From Rhizobium indicum (GTDB taxonomy: Bacteria; Pseudomonadota; Alphaproteobacteria; Rhizobiales; Rhizobiaceae), in assembly GCF_005862305.2 (NCBI RefSeq), contig NZ_CP054022.1:1061167-1125166 (forward strand): a DNA stretch of 64,000 bases. Reading direction: 5' to 3'. The notes beneath the pieces are model-generated. The model did no database searches, had not been told where the DNA came from, and was given only the letters and a program-made list of their open reading frames with translations. Position numbers and translations under genes: made by a program. Below, one piece after another: positions 43,931-51,873 of the stretch. Positions within the stretch are counted from its first letter, which is position 1. Every line of letters begins with the position of its first letter.

Positions 43931-43953
43931 GCGCGCGCCGCATCGGCGCGCGC
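43931..43953. terminator. Strong GC hairpin after the DUF892 gene
   Basis: A perfect ten-base-pair stem (GCGCGCGCCG / CGGCGCGCGC) with a CAT loop starts eight bases after the stop codon. No T-run follows on either strand, so it may stabilise the transcript end or act with Rho rather than as a classical terminator. Confidence 0.55.
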
Positions 43954-44280
43954 CTGAGGAAGCAGACTCACTCAAAAATCTGTCGGGTTAAATATCGCCG
44001 ACAATATCAGCAAGGAAAATAACGGATCTGCTTCGAAACCGGCGCCGGATGTGGCCACGTGCAGCGGCGGCACGGCGACCGTTAGTCCCTGCCAACACAA
44101 CCGCGATGATGGGAGCCCCCTCTGCTTTGCCGTAGGCCCATGCGTAGAAGGCGTCAGGGGACGACCTGATCCTCCCGGAGATTCGGCACCCTTTGATCGA
44201 ATGGAAACCAGCCCTTAGCGTCAGTCGCTGAAGCTGCAATGCATGCGCGGTGACAGGCCCTATGGTGGGAGTGGGTTACT
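43954..44280. other. No gene recognised
   Basis: About 330 bases between convergent genes. A reverse frame (43988-44239) has no ribosome site and an unusual Arg-rich end. Nothing supportable. Confidence 0.4.
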
Positions 44281-45000
44281 CTAGGGCTGCGCGTAGCGCG
44301 CTTGCAGCAACACCCGGTACTCATGTTCAGGCTGCCCATAGGACCCCGCGGAATATTCCTCCAGTCCCGGTCGATCTCTGAGAACAACGCGTCCACGGTC
44401 CGACCGAATTAGCCCCTCTCCCTCCAACATATGCAAGGCGGTGGTCACGCTTGGCCGTCGGACGGCCAGCATCAAGGAGATAAACTGGTGCGTGATAGGC
44501 ATATTGTCCGTTACAAGTCGATCGTGGCACATCAAGAGCCATCTCGCTAAACGTTGATCGATTTTGAATGCTGCATTTGCAAGGGCGGTATAGGCCACCT
44601 GCGCTGCAAACACATAGAGGTAGCGGGACAACAGGTCTGCAAAAACTCTATTGTCGGCAACGATTTCCTGAAACAGCCCGACTGGAAGGCGATGTGCAAA
44701 TCCTTCAACCTGGATCACGATATCGTACGGGTTGGTATTTGCCCCCACCGATGACGCAGTGGGCGCAAATCCTTCTCGCCCAAACATGCCGGCCTCCGCT
44801 TTTAGGCCGCTATCCGAGACAGCCAAAACGGAACCGATGCCCGCCGACAGAAAATAGACTGACTTCAGCGGCTCTCCCGCCTGCGCGATCTGATAACCTT
44901 GAGGTAGGAACACCCTTTCCAAGCGCTCGGCGAAAGACCGGCGCTCTTCGTCTGGAAGCAATTTGATCAATCCGTTGTCGCATCCCGGCTGGCCTTCCAT
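44281..45000 (-). CDS. Crp/Fnr family transcriptional regulator
   Basis: 239 residues. A cyclic-nucleotide-binding-type beta-barrel (about 20-140: LPQGYQIAQAGEPLKSVYFL, EAGMFGREGFAP) is followed by a C-terminal helix-turn-helix (about 165-225: ITHQFISLMLAVRRPSVTTAL, then LEGEGLIRSDRGRVVLRD). No N-terminal iron-sulfur cysteines typical of FnrN or FixK sensors of oxygen are seen, so the signal is unknown. In rhizobia this subgroup (long helix with LARWLLMCHDRL) is frequently found beside stress proteins. Confidence 0.85.
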   Translation of the reverse strand: MEGQPGCDNGLIKLLPDEERRSFAERLERVFLPQGYQIAQAGEPLKSVYFLSAGIGSVLAVSDSGLKAEAGMFGREGFAPTASSVGANTNPYDIVIQVEGFAHRLPVGLFQEIVADNRVFADLLSRYLYVFAAQVAYTALANAAFKIDQRLARWLLMCHDRLVTDNMPITHQFISLMLAVRRPSVTTALHMLEGEGLIRSDRGRVVLRDRPGLEEYSAGSYGQPEHEYRVLLQARYAQP

Positions 45001-45136
45001 CTTGCGACCCCTGTTATGACGCGCGGCTCGCCCGCCGTTTTGAATGTCCCACAGCCCCTATCGGCTATGGCCCATCCTGACGCAATTCCCAGCGTAAGGG
45101 AATGATCGAGGTCATCCGATCCGAAAGGATGATACG

Positions 45137-45382
45137 TCAGTGAACCGTCGAATTCACTATGGTGTAGCGGGCAATTTCTGGCCGAAGCTCGAAAGTCCGC
45201 CGGAGAAGCCGGGCAGCCTCGTCCATCACAAGGACGACGTCCGTCAACTTTTCGATTTCAATGCGAAGACTGTAGGCCTCGAACTCGTCGAGTCCTGCTG
45301 CCAGCAGTCGCCTCGCTGCGTCGATCAGGCGTTCGGTGCGATCGACGACGTCGAGACTATTCTTGATGATGGTTTCGAGCAT
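45137..45382 (-). CDS. Small hypothetical helical protein (81 aa)
   Basis: From ATG 45382 (GAGGGGAAAACGC upstream) the protein has 81 residues, predicted all-helical with leucine heptads: LETIIKNSLDVVDRTERLID, then YSLRIEIEKLTDVVLVMDEA. No domain recognised. It lies between the Crp/Fnr gene and the DUF883-like gene on the same strand; the extra 18 residues from a TTG at 45436 are unlikely. Confidence 0.6.
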   Translation of the reverse strand: MLETIIKNSLDVVDRTERLIDAARRLLAAGLDEFEAYSLRIEIEKLTDVVLVMDEAARLLRRTFELRPEIARYTIVNSTVH

Positions 45383-45448
45383 GCGTTTTCCCCTCGCTTG
45401 CAAGTCAAGCGTGGCGGAGAATCGCCTTATGCGCAATCCCGAAAGGAC

Positions 45449-45862
45449 CTAGATCCGGTCTCGTACCCTGTCATAAAGATCGCGCATCTCGTCGAGCGCG
45501 CGGTCGTAACGCGAACGAGGCGGCGCCGAGCGGGAGCCTCCTATAGCAAAGGCGATCGCCCCGACGGCGGCTGCGATCGCGATCATCGTCGAAACAGGGT
45601 ACAACTTCACCGTCGCTTGCGTCTGCCTCGCAGCCTCACGCGCGCCGCCCTTGATAGTCTGGGCGGCATCCGACACCTGCTTCTGTAACGTTTCAAGCTG
45701 CCTGCGGAGGGCGCCGAGTTCTTCGCGAGGATCATAATCGGGCTGGACAGGGACGCCGACCTGTCCAGTCGCAGTATCCACGACGCCCTTCGGCACTGGA
45801 CTGGCGATCTTCGCAGCGGTGGCTTCGAGCGTAGCAGATTTACCTGGCTTACGAGGTGGCAT
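45449..45862 (-). CDS. DUF883/ElaB-like membrane-anchored protein
   Basis: 137 residues: a disordered Lys/Pro/Ala-rich N-terminus, a helical segment (PREELGALRRQLETLQKQVS, about 46-85), one transmembrane helix (VSTMIAIAAAVGAIAFAIGG, about 90-110) and a charged C-terminus (RYDRALDEMRDLYDRVRDRI). This is the layout of ElaB/YqjD-type inner-membrane stress proteins, although the C-terminus is longer. Probable role is at the membrane under stress; evidence for the family is moderate. Confidence 0.6.
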   Translation of the reverse strand: MPPRKPGKSATLEATAAKIASPVPKGVVDTATGQVGVPVQPDYDPREELGALRRQLETLQKQVSDAAQTIKGGAREAARQTQATVKLYPVSTMIAIAAAVGAIAFAIGGSRSAPPRSRYDRALDEMRDLYDRVRDRI

Positions 45863-45950
45863 ATGTGTCCTCCAGACATTTGTTCACGGGTAAAGATGGG
45901 GCTGTGCCGTCGGAGGGCAAGCCTCTGGCAAAGGCGTCCGGCCAGCAGCA

Positions 45951-46195
45951 TTACGTGAGCTTCTCGACCAGCTCTGCGTAGTCTGAGAAAGTGAACGTCT
46001 TGCCGCGCTGAGGGGCTTCATTGGCGAGGAGGAGCACGCGGACCGGGAAGAGCGTGGCGGCGCGGTTCGAATCGGAAAGCTCGTGTTCGTCGTCCTGATC
46101 GACCGCGCGCTCTGCAGCCCAAGTGCGGCGGCTATTTCCTGATGGGTCACGACACCTTTGGGTGACAAGATGTCCGAGATCGCCGTTACGGCCAT
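45951..46195 (-). pseudogene. Small hypothetical gene with a frameshift
   Basis: From ATG 46195 the frame reads MAVTAISDILSPKGVVTHQE and IAAALGL, then loses sense. One frame over, the strand reads AERAVDQDDEHELSDSNRAA, LFPVRVLLLANEAPQRGK and ends DYAELVEKLT at TAA 45951. Adding back or removing one base in the TTGGG near 46110 joins them into a single protein of about 80 residues. It could be a real mutation or a sequencing error. Family unknown. Confidence 0.5.
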
Positions 46196-46197
46196 GA

Positions 46198-46345
46198 TCA
46201 GGCCTCGAGCTCGAGGTTCGCCGTGTTCAATCTGATCTCCTTCATGTGTGTCGCGGCGCCCCCGATAACAGGCAATGGCGCCTGGAAGTTCCGATGGCGC
46301 AGGAACAGGTTTGCTTCAAAGATGTTGAGGGCATAGGTCCACTGC
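46198..46345 (-). pseudogene. Coding-like fragment without a start
   Basis: The reverse frame reads QQWTYALNIFEANLFLRHRN and APLPVIGGAATHMKEIRLNTANLELEA before a TGA just two bases before the ATG of the next gene on this strand. The composition looks like real coding sequence, but no in-frame start codon is present before it runs antisense to the gene at 46357. It may be a truncated gene of the same small operon. Confidence 0.35.
46302..46326 (+). promoter_or_regulatory. EcfG-like promoter candidate
   Basis: GGAAC at 46302-46306 and TGTT at 46323-46326, spaced 16 bases. The EcfG/RpoE2 general stress sigma factor of alphaproteobacteria recognises GGAAC-N16-17-CGTT. One base differs in the -10 part. 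It lies about 30 bases before the gene at 46357. Confidence 0.35.
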
Positions 46346-46356
46346 TGGAGCGTCCC

Positions 46357-46656
46357 ATGCCTTTCCTTGTCGAAATTCTTCTCCCTGTCATCCGAGGCAG
46401 ATGCAACCGAACGAATCTCGACAGCGTGCGCAAAGAACTCACCGAGCGCTTCGGCGGCATCACCCTCCATGTCAACGCGCCCGCGGAAGGTCTGTGGGAG
46501 GACGACGGCGACGTCGAGGAGGACCGCATCATTGTCGTCGAAGTTATGGTGGACGATCTCGACCGTGCATGGTGGTCGTCTTACCGCGCCGACCTTGAGG
46601 TTCGCTTCCGTCAAGAGGAGATCGTCGTTCGGGCGGGGGTTATCGAGCGCCTGTAG
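46357..46656 (+). CDS. Conserved small protein of unknown function (99 aa)
   Basis: 99 residues from ATG 46357 (CTGGAGCG upstream). It starts MPFLVEILLPV and contains VRKELTERFGGITLHVNAPA, EGLWEDDGDVEEDRIIVVEV and a final RFRQEEIVVRAGVIERL. The alternating pattern suggests a ferredoxin-like alpha/beta fold. I recognise it as a type of small protein common in alphaproteobacteria, without known function. An in-frame ATG at 46294 is possible, but it overlaps the candidate promoter. Confidence 0.65.
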   Translation: MPFLVEILLPVIRGRCNRTNLDSVRKELTERFGGITLHVNAPAEGLWEDDGDVEEDRIIVVEVMVDDLDRAWWSSYRADLEVRFRQEEIVVRAGVIERL

Positions 46657-46668
46657 GGAGCCCCAGGA

Positions 46669-46971
46669 CTAAGACACGGCCTTCGGGGAAGAGAAGAAAC
46701 CGGTCGCGGGCGACGTCTCTTCGGCCCCGTCGTCAGTTTCGACCACGCTTTCATCGGCGGCTTGCTGCGCTTCCACAAACGCCTCGTTCGGAATCCCAAA
46801 CGTCGCAACCTGAACCATCAACTCGTTCGCTCTGCGAACGGCGGCGTCGCCGTCGAGATCGCCGGTCGATGAAACTACCGTCACGGAAATTCCCTCGCCT
46901 CCCTCGCCCGTGAATTCGACAGTGACCTTGCCGTTTGAAATGTTTGTAACACTGGTGCCGATGATCTGCAT
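46669..46971 (-). CDS. Small hypothetical protein (100 aa)
   Basis: 100 residues starting MQIIGTSVTNISNGKVTVEF, a beta-rich N-terminal part, then GDLDGDAAVRRANELMVQVA and an acidic Ser/Thr-rich tail. The ATG at 46971 follows AAGGAGTGC. A near match to the EcfG promoter lies 30 bases upstream on the reverse strand (47025-47001), fitting the stress-gene surroundings. No domain recognised. Confidence 0.55.
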   Translation of the reverse strand: MQIIGTSVTNISNGKVTVEFTGEGGEGISVTVVSSTGDLDGDAAVRRANELMVQVATFGIPNEAFVEAQQAADESVVETDDGAEETSPATGFFSSPKAVS

Positions 46972-47000
46972 GTCTGTGCACTCCTTGATGGACGGAAGGA

Positions 47001-47025
47001 AATGCCGCTGTCGGGCTCTTGTTCC
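47001..47025 (-). promoter_or_regulatory. EcfG-like promoter candidate
   Basis: On the reverse strand GGAAC (47025-47021) is followed after 16 bases by CATT (47004-47001), one base off the CGTT consensus of the general stress sigma factor. It is correctly placed for the small gene starting at 46971. Confidence 0.4.
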
Positions 47026-47079
47026 GGACGCCTGTCGCCGCTCAGCGCGGAGCGGGTCGGTCGGCCGGCGTCGTTAAGG

Positions 47080-47282
47080 CCGCGCCTTAAGCCTCGCAGG
47101 CGCTCCGTTTCCCCCGCTCCGCCTCCGCCGCGCTTTCGATCGCCTACATCGCCGTCTTGCGAGTAGCCGTCGGCGCCGGCGCAAAAGGCGTCGCGCACCA
47201 CCACCACGCGATAGCCGAGATCAATCGCGCCCATCGCCGCGGCGAGAGCGCAGACGTCGGTGCCTCCGCCCGTGAGGGCGCG
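47080..47282 (-). pseudogene. Isochorismatase-family (cysteine hydrolase) remnant
   Basis: The reverse strand reads RALTGGGTDVCALAAAMGAI and DLGYRVVVVRDAFCAGADGY. This is the catalytic-Cys strand and following beta-alpha unit of isochorismatase-like hydrolases (normally GVETDVC). The N-terminal two thirds, with the Asp and Lys of the triad, are absent, and the frame then degenerates into a Gly/Arg-rich stretch. A fossil. Confidence 0.6.
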
Positions 47283-47316
47283 AAGTCGCCTTCCGGGTTC
47301 GCCATGTCCGCTTGCC

Positions 47317-47341
47317 GGAACAACTCCCGATACCCGGCGTT
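47317..47341 (+). promoter_or_regulatory. EcfG (general stress) promoter, exact consensus
   Basis: GGAAC at 47317-47321, a 16-base spacer, then CGTT at 47338-47341: an exact match to the alphaproteobacterial EcfG/RpoE2 consensus. It lies 36 bases before the start of the DUF892 gene at 47378, a typical distance, and supports general-stress control of that gene. Confidence 0.65.
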
Positions 47342-47377
47342 AGGTTCCCGCAAATCCCATTGCCACAGGAGGACACG

Positions 47378-47878
47378 ATGGCAACTACGAAAACGCTCGA
47401 CGACCTTTTCCTTGATACTCTCAAGGACATTTACTTTGCCGAAAAGCAGATCCTGAAAGCACTGCCGAAGATGGCCCGCAGCGCCCAGTCCGAACAAGGC
47501 AAGGCAGGTTTCCTGAAGCACCGCGACGAGACCCAGGGCCAGATCGCGCGGCTTGAGCAGGTCTTCGAAATCCTCGGCAAACCGGCGCGCGGTAAGACCT
47601 GCGAAGCCATCCAGGGCATCATCGCCGAGGGCGAGGAGATCATGGAAGAGTTCAAAGGATCGGCTGCCCTAGACGCCGGCCTGATCTCCTCGGCCCAGGC
47701 AGTCGAACACTATGAGATCGCCCGCTACGGTACGCTCATCGCCTGGGCCCGCCAGCTCGGTCTCAAGGACGCCGTTCCGCTTCTGCAGGCGAACCTCGCC
47801 GAGGAAGAAGCAACTGACAAGAAGCTGACCCAGCTTGCTGAATCCCAGGCCAATGCCAAGGGTTCCAAAGCAGCCTGA
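47378..47878 (+). CDS. DUF892 (YciF-like) ferritin-like protein, second copy
   Basis: 166 residues, same family and layout as 43428-43922: LDDLFLDTLKDIYFAEKQIL, TQGQIARLEQVFEILGKPA and VEHYEIARYGTLIAWARQLG, with a Lys/Ala tail. The metal-site Glu and His residues are conserved. ATG 47378 follows CAGGAGGA. A consensus general stress promoter precedes it and a strong terminator follows, so it is a single-gene transcript. Probably a stress-induced protein of unknown activity. Confidence 0.88.
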   Translation: MATTKTLDDLFLDTLKDIYFAEKQILKALPKMARSAQSEQGKAGFLKHRDETQGQIARLEQVFEILGKPARGKTCEAIQGIIAEGEEIMEEFKGSAALDAGLISSAQAVEHYEIARYGTLIAWARQLGLKDAVPLLQANLAEEEATDKKLTQLAESQANAKGSKAA

Positions 47879-47902
47879 CCACACCTCACGACAACTGCCG
47901 GC

Positions 47903-47936
47903 GCCACGGCGACCATAAGGTCGCCGTGGCCTTTTG
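47903..47936 (+). terminator. Rho-independent terminator after the second DUF892 gene
   Basis: A perfect twelve-base-pair stem (GCCACGGCGACC / GGTCGCCGTGGC, 47903-47930) with an ATAA loop is followed by CTTTTG. It begins about 25 bases after the stop. Confidence 0.8.
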
Positions 47937-47992
47937 TATCGGTTGCATCGAGCGAATGATGATGTCATTCCTATGAAGCGAGCTCATCAAAA

Positions 47993-48379
47993 ATGACGAC
48001 GAAGATGCCATCTCATCGATCAACGCGGGTTCTTCTTCTGGAAGACGAGGCAATCATCGCGATCGACGCCGAAGAGATGTTGCGCGCTATGGGAATTGGA
48101 AACGTTACGTCTCTCGAGACCAACGAGGAGACGTTGTTATGGTTGTTGGAGAAAACCCCTGATCTAGCGATCGTCGATCCACGACTGAAGGACGGCCTCT
48201 GCTCAGGCGTCGTCGCCGATCTCATCGAACGGGAAATCCCCTTCATCGTCTATTCCGGAGACACGCGGGGTGCGACCGGCGAAGACGAATCCTTTGGAAG
48301 AGGCGTGTGGCTACCGAAACCTTGCACGCCGGATCAGTTTGAAGATGCCGTTAGGCAGGCACTGAAAGCGGTGTGGTAA
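47993..48379 (+). CDS. Single-domain response regulator
   Basis: 128 residues forming one receiver domain: acidic residues in VLLLEDEAIIA, a phosphoacceptor Asp in LAIVDPRLKDG, IVYSGDTRG (switch Ser/Thr) and the Lys in WLPKPCTP. There is no output domain. It is similar in type to the receiver at 12626-13018, so it may share a histidine kinase such as the HWE fusion. No kinase gene adjoins it. Confidence 0.82.
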   Translation: MTTKMPSHRSTRVLLLEDEAIIAIDAEEMLRAMGIGNVTSLETNEETLLWLLEKTPDLAIVDPRLKDGLCSGVVADLIEREIPFIVYSGDTRGATGEDESFGRGVWLPKPCTPDQFEDAVRQALKAVW

Positions 48380-48400
48380 TGTCCGTCCGCATTGCTTAGT

Positions 48401-48640
48401 CTAATGGACAGCCTCCGAAGTAGGGGCGTTGATCCGCGTAGCCCAGAGACCGACATATGTCCCAATTAGCATGGTGGCGATATCATCGACTAGCTGGTAA
48501 CCGTCACCATAGAGACTGATCGCCGCGCTGCAGAGCGTGTCGCACGCTCTTTCGTCAAGCGGGACCTCGTAGAACTCGAACCATCGCCGGACAGCCTCGG
48601 AAACCACCGCGACCACCGGCTCGACCTGCCGTCCATCCAT
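48401..48640 (-). CDS. Small hypothetical protein (79 aa)
   Basis: 79 residues from ATG 48640 with a good ribosome site (GAGGAG six bases upstream). It reads VVSEAVRRWFEFYEVPLDER, then AAISLYGDGYQLVDDIATML. Probably helical; no domain recognised. It is convergent with the receiver protein gene. Confidence 0.55.
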   Translation of the reverse strand: MDGRQVEPVVAVVSEAVRRWFEFYEVPLDERACDTLCSAAISLYGDGYQLVDDIATMLIGTYVGLWATRINAPTSEAVH

Positions 48641-48909
48641 GTCGAACTCCTCTCAGTGATGAGATCTAGGAGCGTGCTGAAATCCTTCAACGGGCAACGT
48701 GGCTGCACGTCGCCCGATCAGTGGAGGGTCTGACATGCCGGCAACGTGACGTTCAGAGAAATCGCCCGCGAAAAGACGTCCTCGGCAAGCTCAACCTCGT
48801 TCTCGGCGAGGTCGGCTGCAGGCCGGATGCCGGATGTCCAATATGTCAACTGCTTGAACTTGTTCCCCCGCGAGCTACCCTTTCACGCTGGCCAACAAGA
48901 ACATCGGTG

Positions 48910-49773
48910 CTATTTCGTTAGAAAATTGACGATTGCTTTTGCCAGAGCGACAGGGTTTTCCTCCGCCACGTGGTGACCGCTATCGATGCCAAATCCTCTT
49001 ACGTCGATCGCCCAGTCCTTCCAGATCGCTACCGGATCGCCGTAGATCTGCTCGAGATCATCCCGGAGCGACCAGAGGCAGAGCATTGGACAGCCGATCT
49101 TCCTGCCCGCGTCGCGATCAGCCTTGTCATGAATATGGTCGATGCGAATGCCGGCGCGGTAGTCCTCGATCATCCCATGGACGGTTTCGGCCCGATGGAT
49201 GGCCTCGTGAATATCAGCGTATGCCTCTTGGCCCATGAGATCTGGCGAAAGCTTATCGTACCATGCGCCGGGATCGGCTAAGATCGCGCGCTCGGGCTTA
49301 TCCGGGTGTGCGAAGAAGAACCAATGGTACCAATCTCGCGCGAACTTCCAGTCGGCTCGCTCGAGATGTTCGAGGACCGGTAGGCCGTCGATGACGATAA
49401 GTTTCCGCACCGCTTCCCGATGGTTCATCGCCATTCGGAAGGCCGTCAGGCTGCCACGGTCATGTCCAACCAGAAAGAAATCATCATGCCCCAGCCGTCG
49501 CATCAGCTCCACTAGAGCCGCAGCCTTCGCCTGTTTGGACGAGTGGCGGCTGTCAGGTGCGTCGGGCGGTATGTCGGACTGGCCGAAGCCGGGGACGTCC
49601 GGGCAGGCGACGGTAAACGATGGCGCGAGAAGATCGGCTACTTTCCCCCAGGTCATGTGGGTCCGCGGGTGCCCGTGCAACAGAAGAAGAGCGGGACCGC
49701 TTCCCCCCACGCGGAGCCGAATGTCACCCGCGTCGATGTGAACCGTTTGCAGTTCGAAGCAATCGAAGGCCAT
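48910..49773 (-). CDS. Alpha/beta hydrolase resembling haloacetate dehalogenase
   Basis: 287 residues from ATG 49773. The layout is of fluoroacetate/haloacetate dehalogenases: LLLLHGHPRTHMTWGKVADL, nucleophile Asp105 in FLVGHDRGSLTAFRMA, the cap motif DWYHWFFFAHPDKPE with the Trp-His-Trp halide/fluoride pocket, acid residue after CLWSLRDDLEQ, and catalytic His in GIDSGHHVAEENP. An Asp nucleophile plus the HDRG motif supports dehalogenase or epoxide-hydrolase chemistry; the real substrate is unknown. It stands alone, with no transporter nearby. Confidence 0.78.
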   Translation of the reverse strand: MAFDCFELQTVHIDAGDIRLRVGGSGPALLLLHGHPRTHMTWGKVADLLAPSFTVACPDVPGFGQSDIPPDAPDSRHSSKQAKAAALVELMRRLGHDDFFLVGHDRGSLTAFRMAMNHREAVRKLIVIDGLPVLEHLERADWKFARDWYHWFFFAHPDKPERAILADPGAWYDKLSPDLMGQEAYADIHEAIHRAETVHGMIEDYRAGIRIDHIHDKADRDAGRKIGCPMLCLWSLRDDLEQIYGDPVAIWKDWAIDVRGFGIDSGHHVAEENPVALAKAIVNFLTK

Positions 49774-50044
49774 TTCTATCACCTTAGATTTGGGTGAGCG
49801 ACGTTACATACGCCGCAGCGGTTTGGTCGAATGACGGCGCCGGCCTGCATTGCTTCCGAAGGTTCGGCTTTCCTTCTTGTCGGCCTTCGCGACCTTTGTG
49901 AGCCTCGCGTTGTTTCGATGCGGTGCGCTGGGACGACATTCTGCGTCTCCCTTCGATCGTCGAGAACAACGTCGGACGGCAGAAAAAGTTTGACGGGAGC
50001 GAAAAGCCCCTAGGTCGTGCGCCCCGAGAACATGGAACTTCGAA

Positions 50045-50209
50045 ATGTCGACCCGCCCGCGCAAGGAGGCAACGAAATCCTGGACGGCCGTTCTCGAAAC
50101 GCCGGACGGAGGCTACATCGTTGTCGGAGGACGTCTGTGGAGAAAAACGAACCCGTATCGGTTCTGGCCGGCCTTGAACCTGGAGCATGGAAAGGAAAAA
50201 CGCGACTAG
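50045..50209 (+). CDS. Small protein, probably C-terminally truncated (54 aa)
   Basis: 54 residues: MSTRPRKEATKSWTAVLETP, DGGYIVVGGRLWRKTNPY, then an abrupt change to a short basic tail. The YIVV.GRLWR.TNP core belongs to a type of small protein common in alphaproteobacteria, which normally continues with a helical part after NP. Here the continuation differs, suggesting a frameshift or recombination at about 50150. Function unknown. Confidence 0.4.
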   Translation: MSTRPRKEATKSWTAVLETPDGGYIVVGGRLWRKTNPYRFWPALNLEHGKEKRD

Positions 50210-50487
50210 ATCGACATCGGGAACATTCTACGGAAGGCAGCCCACGTCAGTTGTCTAAATCCGAAGCCTTGTCGATCCGTCCGGGTATGATCGTTACGGT
50301 GACGGGGCAGACCCGACTTATGCGGTCCAGCAGGGTGAAAGACGATGATATGCCGTTCTGCGAATATCCGTAATTCGCAGACATGTACGATATGCGCAGG
50401 AAATGCTACGTCGGAAGCCCATGCTCTACCGGAAAACGCAGGAATTAACAAAGACTTAAGCACTTCGGATACTTCTTGCACATTAGT

Positions 50488-51873
50488 ATGACTTATTTGA
50501 CGGTGGTTTTATTGCGCTCGGGTCTTTCATATTCACTTGCTGGGGTCTTCAAAACCCTTCGCGGTCTCGGAAGGGACAGCGGCGGCAATGTCGCGATCGT
50601 CGTTGCCCTCACCCTGGTGCCGATGATCGTCGCAGTCGGCGCGAGCTTTGACTACATCCGTACTTACAATGTCCGTCAGAGGATGCAGAGCGATCTCGAC
50701 ACGGCCCTGATCGCCGCAGTCAAAGAGATCGATACCGACGACACCGACGCCCTCAAGGAAAAGGTTGCAGACTGGTTCCACGCGCAGGTGGAAAACAGCT
50801 ATACGCTTGGCGACATCGACATTGATACATCCAACCATAAGATCACGGCGACGGCCAGCGGCACGGTTCCGACGACGCTGATGAAGATCGCCAACATCGA
50901 CACCGTTGACGTCAGCGTGGCAAGCGCCGTCAAGGGCCCGGCCACCTCCTATCTCAATGTCTATATCGTTATCGACACATCCCCGTCGATGCTACTCGCG
51001 GCAACAACGGCCGGCCAGTCGACCATGTATGCCGGCATCGGTTGCCAGTTCGCCTGCCACACCGGCGATGCACACACTATCGGCAAGACGAAATACGCCA
51101 ACAATTACGAATACAGCGCGGCCAAGAACATAAAGCTTCGCGCCGATGTTGCCGGTGACGCCGTCAGAGACGTGCTCGACATGATCGACACGTCCGACAG
51201 CAATCATCAGCGCATCAAGGTTGGATTATACAGCCTCGGTGATACCCTCACCGAAGTTCTGACCCCGACGCTCAGCACTGACACGGCGCGCAATCGCCTT
51301 GCAGACGCAAGTTACGGCCTCACCAGCGCGACCTCGAAGGCAGCCACCTATTTTGACGTCTCCCTGGCGACGCTCAAACAGAAAGTCGGCACCGGCGGGG
51401 ACGGGACATCCTCGGGCTCGCCGCTCAAGCTGGTTCTCCTGCTGACGGACGGCGTCCAATCGCAGCGCGAATGGGTGACCGACAAGGTGACATGGAAGAA
51501 CGGGAAGGCGACGTATGGGGCATACTGGAACAAAGTCGCGCCGCTTAATCCGGATTGGTGCGCCTACGTCAAAAACCAGTCCGCCACCATGGCGGTGCTT
51601 TACACCGAGTACCTGCCGATCACCTCGGACTGGGGTTATAACGCAACCGTCGGCTCGACCATGGCAAGCGCCAGCTGGAAGAGCACCTACGGCGGCACCA
51701 TGCAAAGCGGCGTGTCGACCAGCATCACGAGACGGGATTACATTCCCTATGCGCTTTCCGACTGCGCATCCTCCAAGAGCCTGTTCCTATCAGCGTCGTC
51801 GTCGACCGAGATCACCGCTGGTCTGTCGGCTCTTTTCACCCAATATCTCGCATCCGTCCGGCTGACCCAATGA
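50488..51873 (+). CDS. TadG-like pilus-assembly protein with von Willebrand factor A domain
   Basis: 461 residues from ATG 50488 (TTG at 50476 is an alternative). An N-terminal TadE/TadG-type membrane segment (GGNVAIVVALTLVPMIVAVG, about 30-50) is followed by a pseudopilin-like helix and a VWA domain from about 155: MIDAS motif IVIDTSPSMLL and the later LVLLLTDGVQS. TadG-like proteins are surface or periplasmic parts of Flp/Tad pilus systems. Two small TadE-like genes follow in the same operon, but no tadA/tadB/tadC or flp pilin is nearby. Confidence 0.78.
   Translation: MTYLTVVLLRSGLSYSLAGVFKTLRGLGRDSGGNVAIVVALTLVPMIVAVGASFDYIRTYNVRQRMQSDLDTALIAAVKEIDTDDTDALKEKVADWFHAQVENSYTLGDIDIDTSNHKITATASGTVPTTLMKIANIDTVDVSVASAVKGPATSYLNVYIVIDTSPSMLLAATTAGQSTMYAGIGCQFACHTGDAHTIGKTKYANNYEYSAAKNIKLRADVAGDAVRDVLDMIDTSDSNHQRIKVGLYSLGDTLTEVLTPTLSTDTARNRLADASYGLTSATSKAATYFDVSLATLKQKVGTGGDGTSSGSPLKLVLLLTDGVQSQREWVTDKVTWKNGKATYGAYWNKVAPLNPDWCAYVKNQSATMAVLYTEYLPITSDWGYNATVGSTMASASWKSTYGGTMQSGVSTSITRRDYIPYALSDCASSKSLFLSASSSTEITAGLSALFTQYLASVRLTQ

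Noticed and set aside
43931..43953. Hairpin as part of a CRISPR or repeat array
   Set aside because: It occurs once, with no spaced copies; it is only a transcript-end hairpin.
43988..44239. 83-residue reverse frame
   Set aside because: No ribosome site, Arg-rich end and no recognisable domain.
49784..50188. 134-residue reverse frame
   Set aside because: Antisense to the small plus-strand gene at 50045 and of low-complexity basic composition.
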